DNA of 5,127 nucleotides from Bacteroidota bacterium (lineage in GTDB: Bacteria; Bacteroidota; Bacteroidia; Bacteroidales; UBA932): the NCBI GenBank assembly GCA_009778375.1, contig WRJW01000114.1:1-5127 (forward strand), written 5' to 3'. A program made the position numbers and the translations under genes. Under the pieces are notes generated by a model. The model was given only the letters and a program-made list of their open reading frames with translations. It was not told where the DNA came from and did no database searches. Shown in pieces: positions 1-5,033 of the stretch; position 1 is the first letter of the stretch, and each line of letters opens with the position of its first letter.

Positions 1-699
1 CTTTACTTCCAAAGGGATCAAGTTGTAGTCGATACTTAAAAAATAGCGTACCCGAGCCCGTTCAAAGGCCAAAAAACCGGCCACCCTGTCGGGTGTGCTG
101 ATATGCACTGTATTCTGCCGTACCGCTCCAAATATCCACGCCAGCATATCGTAAAAATGAACGCCGATATTGGTGGCCAATCCTCCGCTTTTGCGCGTAT
201 CGGCCTTCCAGCTTGCATAATACCAGTTGCCTCTTGAGGTAATATAGGTCAAATCCACCTCATATACCTTATTGGCCGGACCCTCTTCCACCTCTTTTTT
301 AAGGGCCATGATGGCCGGATGGAGGCGGAGTTGTAAAATATTGTACACTTTATGTCCCGATTGCGATTGGGCAAGGAGCAGCGATTCTACCTCCTTGGGG
401 TCGAGCGCAAGGGGTTTTTCGCATATAACGTCCGCCCCCAAGTTCAGGCCCAAACGAATATGGGCGTCGTGTAAATAATTGGGGGAACAGACAGCCAAAA
501 AATCGATGGGCATGACCATACGTTTCTCCTCGGTAAAAAACAAAGCATCCGGAAAAAAAGTGTCTAAAATTCCCACAGAATCAAAGGGATCGCAAGCAGC
601 CACCAAATCGTTTCCCGTATCTTTGATGGCCCTGAAGTGCCTTGGAGCCACAAAGCCTGCCGCTCCCATCAACGCAAACTTTTTTTTATCCCCTTTCAT
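1..699 (-). CDS. wlbA: WlbA/WbpB-like UDP-N-acetylglucosaminuronate 3-dehydrogenase (Gfo/Idh/MocA family), 3' end cut by window
   Basis: The reading frame is open from ATG at 699 to the window edge, giving 233 residues of a protein whose family is usually about 310-350 long. Seen: a Rossmann nucleotide-binding start G12-A-A-G15 followed by APRH, the family hallmark CEKPL with K95, then YNILQLRLHP, DLTYITSRGNWY and NIGVHFYD with H181. K95 and H181 align with the catalytic lysine and histidine of WlbA as I recall them. The family oxidises C3 of UDP-GlcNAc-uronic acid with NAD+, feeding an aminotransferase that makes 2,3-diamino sugars for O-antigen or A-LPS-like glycans; this is a cytoplasmic step. 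The stretch between residues 54 and 73 appears about 10 residues shorter than in the homologues I remember, between FFTE and the CSPN strand. The start overlaps the rmlB stop by 14 bases, which suggests translational coupling. An A8 run covers codons 5-7. The family call is firm; the exact substrate is inferred. Confidence 0.9.
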   Translation of the reverse strand, partial: MKGDKKKFALMGAAGFVAPRHFRAIKDTGNDLVAACDPFDSVGILDTFFPDALFFTEEKRMVMPIDFLAVCSPNYLHDAHIRLGLNLGADVICEKPLALDPKEVESLLLAQSQSGHKVYNILQLRLHPAIMALKKEVEEGPANKVYEVDLTYITSRGNWYYASWKADTRKSGGLATNIGVHFYDMLAWIFGAVRQNTVHISTPDRVAGFLAFERARVRYFLSIDYNLIPLEVK

Positions 700-1711
700 A
701 TACTTCTTTTAACCACTCTTTGTTGTTTACATACCAGCGCACGGTACGCTCCAATCCCTCTTCAAACTCCAGAGACGGAGCCCAGCCTAATTCATTCTTT
801 AGTTTAGAGGCATCAATGGCGTAGCGCACATCGTGTCCGGCACGGTCGGCTATATAGGTAATTAATCTGTCGGAGCTACCCGGTGTCCGCCCCAGCAATC
901 GGTCGGTAATGCCAATCAGCAATCGAACCAAATCAATGTTTTTCCACTCGTTACATCCGCCAATATTATACGTCTCCCCCTTTTTGCCCTCGTGAAAAAT
1001 CAGGTCGATGGCCCGGGCATGGTCGGCCACATAGAGCCAGTCGCGAACGTTTTGGCCCGTTCCATACACAGGCAGGGGTTTGTTGTTGCAGATATGATGG
1101 ATAAACAGGGGAATGATTTTTTCGGGATACTGGTTGGGGCCATAGTTGTTGGAACAATTGGATATGACAATGGGCAACTTATAGGTATCGCGGTAAGCCC
1201 GTACAAAATGGTCCGAAGAGGCTTTGGAGGCGGAGTAGGGCGAATGAGGGTCGTAGGGGGTCGTCTCCATAAAAAAACCCTCTCCCTCCAAGCTGCCGTA
1301 GACTTCGTCGGTAGATACGTGGTAAAAAAGATGATCGCCCGCACGTCCGGCCCAAAAATCTTTTGCCGTCTGCAATAAGGTCAACGTTCCCAATACATTG
1401 GTACGCGCAAAGGCAAAAGGATCCAAAATGGAACGGTCTACATGGGTTTCTGCCGCCAAATGAATGACGGCATCTATATCGTAATCGACAAAAAGTTTTT
1501 GCACCAAGGCAAAATCACAAATATCTCCCTGAACAAAACGATAATTGGGCGCAGACGCTATATCTTTCAGATTGGATAGATTGCCGGCATACGTCAGGAG
1601 GTCTAAGTTGATCATACGGTACCGGGGATAGCGCTTTACAAACCTCCTCACGGTGTGAGAACCTATAAAACCTGCTCCTCCGGTGATTAATATCGTATAT
1701 TTGTGCCCCAT
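686..1711 (-). CDS. rmlB: dTDP-glucose 4,6-dehydratase
   Basis: This 341-residue protein, close to the usual family length of about 340-360, converts dTDP-glucose to dTDP-4-keto-6-deoxyglucose in the cytoplasm, the entry to dTDP-rhamnose and other deoxysugars. Seen: the NAD-binding motif TGGAGFIGSH (residues 10-19), HLAAETHVDRS (84-94), the catalytic Thr-Asp-Glu at 134-136 in HVSTDEVYG, the Y159-xxx-K163 pair of short-chain dehydrogenases, SNCSNNYGPNQYPEK (184-198), and RDWLYVADHARA (223-234). The frame is open up to 1789, but the extra residues are cysteine-rich and lie over the promoter. Two starts remain: 1726 (MNYNVMGHK) and 1711 (MGHKYTILITGG). I chose 1711 because the -7 element ends at 1731, which would put transcription start at about 1725. 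It is the promoter-proximal gene of the left operon, followed by the overlapping wlbA-like gene. No rmlA, rmlC or rmlD is visible. Confidence 0.95.
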   Translation of the reverse strand: MGHKYTILITGGAGFIGSHTVRRFVKRYPRYRMINLDLLTYAGNLSNLKDIASAPNYRFVQGDICDFALVQKLFVDYDIDAVIHLAAETHVDRSILDPFAFARTNVLGTLTLLQTAKDFWAGRAGDHLFYHVSTDEVYGSLEGEGFFMETTPYDPHSPYSASKASSDHFVRAYRDTYKLPIVISNCSNNYGPNQYPEKIIPLFIHHICNNKPLPVYGTGQNVRDWLYVADHARAIDLIFHEGKKGETYNIGGCNEWKNIDLVRLLIGITDRLLGRTPGSSDRLITYIADRAGHDVRYAIDASKLKNELGWAPSLEFEEGLERTVRWYVNNKEWLKEVYERG

Positions 1712-1730
1712 GACGTTGTAGTTCATGCTG

Positions 1731-1764
1731 CAAAGATATAAACTAAATACTCCTTTCCCACAAA
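1731..1764 (-). promoter_or_regulatory. Bacteroidota-type promoter of rmlB
   Basis: Read on the minus strand, TTTG at 1764-1761 is followed after 22 bases by TATCTTTG at 1738-1731, a perfect TAnnTTTG match. TTTG/TAnnTTTG is the known -33/-7 pattern of the primary sigma factor in this phylum; the spacer is slightly long. Transcription would start near 1725, leaving a leader of only about 14 bases before the start chosen at 1711. Confidence 0.75.
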
Positions 1765-1770
1765 AAGTGC

Positions 1771-1778
1771 TATCTTTG
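1771..1778 (+). promoter_or_regulatory. Rightward -7 element TATCTTTG
   Basis: A perfect TAnnTTTG element lies 16 bases before the ATG of the DUF4160-like remnant, the same short-leader layout as the rmlB promoter. No TTTG -33 box is found at the expected distance (about 1745-1748 reads AAAT), so strength is uncertain. With the remnant dead, transcripts from here could run into the sigma factor gene with a leader of roughly 150 bases. Confidence 0.55.
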
Positions 1779-1794
1779 CAAAAATGCATGCATT

Positions 1795-1863
1795 ATGCCT
1801 GAAATTTCAAGATTTTACGGAATAATCGTCTATCTGCTTTGGCGAGACCATACAAAGTACTAA
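1795..1863 (+). pseudogene. N-terminal remnant of a DUF4160 protein
   Basis: ATG at 1795 opens a 22-codon frame starting MPEISRFYGIIVYLLW and ending RDHTKY before TAA. The beginning closely resembles the N-terminus of DUF4160 proteins (typically MPEISRFYGIIIxMxxxDHNPPHFH), small proteins of about 80 residues often found beside DUF2442 partners and suspected to be toxin-antitoxin related. Here the match ends at Asp-His, exactly before the conserved PHFH segment, and neither shifted frame of the following bases restores it. The simplest reading is that a deletion or recombination removed the rest, leaving the start and its promoter. No DUF2442 partner is visible. A translated short peptide cannot be excluded. 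Family assignment is from memory of the consensus. Confidence 0.7.
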
Positions 1864-1870
1864 CCGGCGC

Positions 1871-1908
1871 TTTTTTTGCGATTTTTTCGTTTTGTTTGCA
1901 ACGTTTTT
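1871..1908. other. Spaced T-tracts upstream of and within the sigma promoter
   Basis: Runs of T at 1871-1877, 1882-1887, 1890-1893 with 1895-1897, and 1904-1908 have centres about 9-12 bases apart, close to one helical turn. Such phasing is known to bend DNA and could act like an UP element for the promoter of the sigma factor gene. Function is inferred; the tract spacing is seen directly. Confidence 0.45.
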
Positions 1909-1926
1909 GCATCCCGTGCATCTATA
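1897..1926 (+). promoter_or_regulatory. Likely ECF-type (autoregulatory) promoter of the sigma operon
   Basis: TGCAACGTTTTTGC at 1897-1910 carries an AAC core (1900-1902) like the -35 of many ECF promoters. It is followed after 16 bases by CATC (1919-1922) in GTGCATCTATA. Similar GCAAC / GTGCATCTAT pairs occur in front of sigma/anti-sigma operons in this phylum as far as I recall. It differs from the TAnnTTTG housekeeping pattern, and its position would start the message near 1930, about 10 bases before the ATG. ECF factors commonly drive their own operon, so autoregulation is inferred. Confidence 0.5.
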
Positions 1927-1938
1927 GAGTAGAAAAAA

Positions 1939-2481
1939 ATGGAAGAAAGGCAGCTGATTGAAGAGTGCAAGCGTGGTGATTCTCGGGCCCGGAAAACGCT
2001 GTACGAGCTGCATGCATCGGCGATGATGAGTCTTTGTCAACGCTATGTGTGTAATTTGGATACAGCACGGGACTTGATGCACGACGGATTTGTTAAGTTG
2101 TTTACCAAGATTCATACCTATTCCGGTCTTGGGTCTTTTAACGGTTGGATGAGGAGAATTTTTGTAACAACGGCCCTTGAACATCTGCGCCGCAACCGTA
2201 TCCGGCAATACGGCGCAGAGACAAAAGATCCCGAGTTCGAGGAGCAGGATCCCGAGCTTTCCCTCTTTGAACACCTTTCGGCAGATGATTTGTTTGCCTG
2301 CATCGCCCGCCTTCCGGAGAAGTACAGAATAGTTTTTAATATGCACGCCATCGAAGAATATACGCACGTCGAAATTGCCCAAGCGCTTGAAATTAGCGAA
2401 AACACGGTACGATCCCAATACGCCCGAGCCAGGCAGATGTTGCAGCGCATGGTGACCAAAATTTGGAACACAAATAAATGA
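1939..2481 (+). CDS. ECF-family RNA polymerase sigma factor (sigma-70 superfamily, Das-like)
   Basis: The 180-residue length and two-domain layout are those of ECF sigma factors, which direct RNA polymerase to a small regulon and are held by an anti-sigma factor. Sigma region 2 spans about residues 22-90: DTARDLMHDGFVKLF (41-55) is the core-binding 2.2 helix, and GSFNGWMRRIFVTTALEHL (65-83) covers 2.3-2.4, which melts and reads the -10. An acidic linker (about 94-112) leads to region 4 (about 113-172), with LPEKYRIVFNMHAIEEYTH and a helix-turn-helix around VEIAQALEISENTVRSQ (144-160) that reads the -35. The GSFNGWMRRI wording is typical of Bacteroidota ECFs. The stop overlaps the next start as ATGA, so it is probably translated together with its presumed anti-sigma. 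No Shine-Dalgarno is evident; the ATG at 1939 follows an A-rich stretch. Its regulon cannot be read from the sequence. Confidence 0.95.
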   Translation: MEERQLIEECKRGDSRARKTLYELHASAMMSLCQRYVCNLDTARDLMHDGFVKLFTKIHTYSGLGSFNGWMRRIFVTTALEHLRRNRIRQYGAETKDPEFEEQDPELSLFEHLSADDLFACIARLPEKYRIVFNMHAIEEYTHVEIAQALEISENTVRSQYARARQMLQRMVTKIWNTNK

Positions 2482-3671
2482 ATATGAGTGACCTCAATCA
2501 ATACGACCCTTTAGGCGCACTCTTCCGCCAGAAGTTACAAAACCACCTGATACCGGTAGAACCGGACTGGGACGCTGTGGAAAGGCGCTTAAACCATTCA
2601 CGGCGTAAAGTCCTGATGTGGTGGTTAAGCGGCACAGCGGCGGCAGCAGCAGTCATTGCTTTGGTCCTCTTTCTCCGCCCCGCAACGGAAAAAATGATTC
2701 CACCCATTACGGTAATTGCGCAGCAGGCCGATACGGTTAAGATAGAAAATGGTGTCATAAGCAGACCTGCTCAACAGGCAATGTCCGTAAAGTCCACAAA
2801 ATTTTCGATACAACCGGAACCTTTGGTACACGAAGAACCTTTTACGCAAGAGCAACCCGAATCTACCGAAGAGCTAGAAACTACTGCTATCCAACAGCAG
2901 GAAAAAGAAACGCCCGTTGCCTCCCTTTGGATAGAAAACGATGCGCCCTTAGAAAAAACCGTCTCCTCCAAAGAGAAAAAGTGGACTATTGCCGCATCAG
3001 CACGAACAAGCGGCGGCCGTTCCGAAGATATGAGAAACATAAATGTACGTGCACCAAGCGCCTCCTTTGTTAGCATCGCCGATAAAAGCGATGGCAATCG
3101 TTATGCTTCTACTATGGCGTTAAGCATTCAGCCATTCGACCAAATGACCAAAAATGATTTCAATTCGATCCGCCACCTGCCTCCTTTGTCCTTGGGCGTA
3201 ACGGCGCGTAAAAATATGGGTAGAACAGACTTAGAAGTAGGATTCGTATACACCTATTTAGCTTCTCAGTTTTCCTGGACGGCTTTGGGGGCAAACTACA
3301 AGGCGCACCAAAGTTTGCACTATATAGGCATACCCGTCAATGTAGTAGGATACCTGTGGAATGCACGACCCAACTGGAAGTTATACGTTACCGTAGGAAT
3401 TATGGGCGAAAAAGGAGTACGGGCAATATTTAAGCAAGAGATGCGGACAACCGAACGTTTTGTCTCTACCACCGTCAAAAAAGGCTCCATTAACGGACTG
3501 CAATGGTCGCTGAATGGTGGCTTGGGGGTCAGTTATCAAATTAAGAATAACCTGAACCTTTACTTTGAACCGCGTACCGGTTATAATTTTGACTGTAAAC
3601 AGCCTATCAGTATGCGCACCGAGTGGCCCTTTTATATCGGATTTGGAATGGGGATAAATTTCAAGTTATAA
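2478..3671 (+). CDS. Double-membrane-spanning anti-sigma factor with C-terminal beta-barrel (Dma-like)
   Basis: This 397-residue protein starts inside the sigma gene stop (ATGA); a second ATG lies two codons on. Seen: a short N-terminal segment (1-44) with FRQKLQNHLIPVEPDWDAVE and the basic SRRK, placing it in the cytoplasm; one hydrophobic helix (about 45-67, VLMWWLSGTAAAAAVIALVL); a Glu/Gln/Ser/Thr-rich linker (about 68-165) suited to crossing the periplasm; and from about 168 alternating strand patterns (KKWTIAASARTSGG, PPLSLGVTARKNMG, DLEVGFVYTYLASQFSW, LHYIGIPVNVVGYLW, KLYVTVGIMGEKGV, LQWSLNGGLGVSYQI, LYFEPRTGYNF) ending in YIGFGMGINFKL, as in outer-membrane barrels. There is no cleavable signal peptide. 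Proteins of this layout beside ECF genes were shown in Bacteroides thetaiotaomicron to be anti-sigma factors spanning both membranes (from memory: Dma with Das). Role here is by analogy and position; the barrel could also be only a periplasm-facing beta domain. Confidence 0.8.
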   Translation: MNMSDLNQYDPLGALFRQKLQNHLIPVEPDWDAVERRLNHSRRKVLMWWLSGTAAAAAVIALVLFLRPATEKMIPPITVIAQQADTVKIENGVISRPAQQAMSVKSTKFSIQPEPLVHEEPFTQEQPESTEELETTAIQQQEKETPVASLWIENDAPLEKTVSSKEKKWTIAASARTSGGRSEDMRNINVRAPSASFVSIADKSDGNRYASTMALSIQPFDQMTKNDFNSIRHLPPLSLGVTARKNMGRTDLEVGFVYTYLASQFSWTALGANYKAHQSLHYIGIPVNVVGYLWNARPNWKLYVTVGIMGEKGVRAIFKQEMRTTERFVSTTVKKGSINGLQWSLNGGLGVSYQIKNNLNLYFEPRTGYNFDCKQPISMRTEWPFYIGFGMGINFKL

Positions 3672-3688
3672 ATCATTAAATTATCAAG

Positions 3689-4963
3689 ATGAAAAAAATG
3701 TTGTATCTGTTGTTCGCCGGAGTTCTCCTGATATCCGGTTGCAAAACCGTTGTTTTAGAAGAGGTGACTAATTTTAAACCATCCGATAGCCAACAAAAAG
3801 GGAGCATACAAATCGAATGGGCACGAAGCATTTCGCTTAACCCTGAGACCCGCGCTATTTTAGCACAAAATAATTTGTTTGCCCTCGACTTTTTTAAGGC
3901 TGTATCAAAGCAATTTGACTACAACCTCTTCCTTTCTCCCTACAGTATGTCGGCCGCTTTGGGGATGCTGTATAACGGAGCAAACGGAGAAACCAAGAAA
4001 CAGATTGCCAAAGTATTGTGCATGGATGATTGTACTCCCGAAGAAGTAAATCAATACTATTACGAACTGACTAAGGCGCTTTTGAGTGTTGACCCCAATA
4101 CCTCGCTCAGCTTAGCCAATGCTATCTGGGCCAATAAGGGGATTACTTTACAGGAACCCTTTGTTTCCTTGAATCGGAACTATTATGACGCCGAGGTAAG
4201 TACGCTCGATTTTTCGCTTCCTTCTGCCCTTAAAACCATTAACGACTGGTGCAACGAAAAGACCAAAGGAACCATACCCACAATATTGGAAACAATGCCT
4301 CCTGCCATTGTTATTTTGGCCAATGCCATCTACTTTAACTCCTTTTGGACCTATGATTTTGATAAATCCAAAACCCAGGCCAAGTTTTTCCGCAATATAA
4401 ACAGAACCACTTCTGCGGTTCCCATGATGTATTTGAAACACGAGTTGTTGTACGCGCAGATGGACGTTTGCGGTATGGTAACCCTCCCTTATGCCAATGC
4501 CGCCTTTGCCATGAACCTCATTTTGCCCCACGAAGGAGTAGATGTGGATGACCTGATTGCAGATTTTGACGGACCCTCATGGGAGAAAATGATGCTCCAC
4601 CGTAGTGCGACCACGGTAACACTCTCCTTGCCCCGCTTTAAGATAGAGCGTAAAATGGAAGGTTTGGCAGGTGTTTTAGCTGCTATGGGAATGCCTCTTG
4701 CCTTTTCTCATAATGCCGATTTTTCTGCCATGGTAGAAGGTGTTGCGGTTTATTTCGATCAGGTAATTCAAAAAAGTTATATATCCGTAGATGAAGCTGG
4801 TACAGAAGCATCCGCCGTAACGCTTATGGCAATGACAGGAAGTCCGGGTCCCATGCCCACCCCTCCCGAAGTAACCATGGTCTTTGACCGCCCCTTCTTT
4901 TTTGCCATAACCGAAAAAAGCACCGGCGCCCTCCTCTTTATGGGTAAGGTAACAAAATTGTAG
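3689..4963 (+). CDS. Lipoprotein serpin (serine/cysteine protease inhibitor), miropin-like
   Basis: A 424-residue serpin with a lipoprotein signal (MKKMLYLLFAGVLLISGC; lipid on C18), so it should sit in the envelope; residues after C18 (KTVVLEE) lack a clear surface-export signal. Serpin hallmarks in order: NLFLSPYSMSAALGMLYNGANG (79-100), NAIWANKGITL (144-154), INDWCNEKTKGTIPTIL (184-200), ILANAIYFNSFW (209-220), LSLPRFKIE (312-320), the hinge E369-AGTEASAVT-378, and RPFFFAITEKSTGALLFMGKV (401-421). The small-residue hinge is that of inhibitory serpins, which trap target proteases by loop insertion. Standard numbering from the hinge puts P1 at S385 with Pro at P1', but the loop is about 4 residues longer than in alpha-1-antitrypsin, so the true bond is uncertain. 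There is no Arg or Lys between residues 372 and 400, arguing against trypsin-like targets. It lies 17 bases after the anti-sigma gene with no visible promoter between, hence one operon. Miropin of Tannerella forsythia is a characterised lipoprotein relative from this phylum. Confidence 0.93.
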   Translation: MKKMLYLLFAGVLLISGCKTVVLEEVTNFKPSDSQQKGSIQIEWARSISLNPETRAILAQNNLFALDFFKAVSKQFDYNLFLSPYSMSAALGMLYNGANGETKKQIAKVLCMDDCTPEEVNQYYYELTKALLSVDPNTSLSLANAIWANKGITLQEPFVSLNRNYYDAEVSTLDFSLPSALKTINDWCNEKTKGTIPTILETMPPAIVILANAIYFNSFWTYDFDKSKTQAKFFRNINRTTSAVPMMYLKHELLYAQMDVCGMVTLPYANAAFAMNLILPHEGVDVDDLIADFDGPSWEKMMLHRSATTVTLSLPRFKIERKMEGLAGVLAAMGMPLAFSHNADFSAMVEGVAVYFDQVIQKSYISVDEAGTEASAVTLMAMTGSPGPMPTPPEVTMVFDRPFFFAITEKSTGALLFMGKVTKL

Positions 4964-4980
4964 ACCTGCGGCAGGTTTTT
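4962..4980 (+). terminator. Short intrinsic terminator after the serpin gene
   Basis: ACCTG (4964-4968) pairs with CAGGT (4972-4976) around a CGG loop. One G-T and one A-T pair extend it into the stop codon, and TTTTT follows (4976-4980). The stem is short, so termination may be partial. It separates the sigma-serpin operon from the next promoter. Confidence 0.5.
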
Positions 4981-5014
4981 GTTGCCACTCTTTTCTGCGC
5001 ATTTGTTACCTTTG
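4981..5014 (+). promoter_or_regulatory. Bacteroidota-type promoter of the last gene
   Basis: GTTG at 4981-4984 is followed after 22 bases by TACCTTTG (5007-5014), a perfect TAnnTTTG -7 element. The 22-base spacer equals that of the rmlB promoter. The ATG at 5034 follows 19 bases after the -7 element, giving a leader of roughly 13 bases. The gene is therefore probably driven by the primary sigma factor and not by the upstream ECF operon. Confidence 0.7.
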
Positions 5015-5033
5015 TGCGTAAAACCAAAATACC

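Larger units (their letters stand above)
1729..1780. repeat. Inverted repeat made of two divergent -7 elements
   Basis: TGCAAAGATA at 1729-1738 and TATCTTTGCA at 1771-1780 form a perfect 10-base inverted repeat separated by 32 bases. Each arm contains a TATCTTTG promoter element pointing outward, so the symmetry is most simply explained by two back-to-back promoters and not by an operator or hairpin. Confidence 0.7.

Noticed and set aside
992..1378. 128-codon plus-strand frame inside rmlB
   Set aside because: It is the complement of conserved RmlB motifs and has no independent support.
1729..1780. 10-base inverted repeat as an operator or recombination site
   Set aside because: Both arms are outward-facing TATCTTTG promoter elements, which explains the symmetry.
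1807..2418. 203-codon open frame on the minus strand across the sigma gene
   Set aside because: It lies antisense to a clearly coding ECF sigma gene, its product resembles no family I know, and no promoter precedes it; a shadow frame.
3672..3688. A separate promoter for the serpin
   Set aside because: The 17-base gap and preceding 50 bases contain no TAnnTTTG element or ECF-like match.
3743..3763. Surface-export signal after the serpin lipid cysteine
   Set aside because: Residues 19-25 (KTVVLEE) have acidic residues only from +6, unlike the known Bacteroidota signals with acids right after the cysteine, so the side of the membrane is left open.
4148..4531. 127-codon minus-strand frame within the serpin gene
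   Set aside because: It is antisense to conserved serpin sequence with no promoter; a shadow frame.
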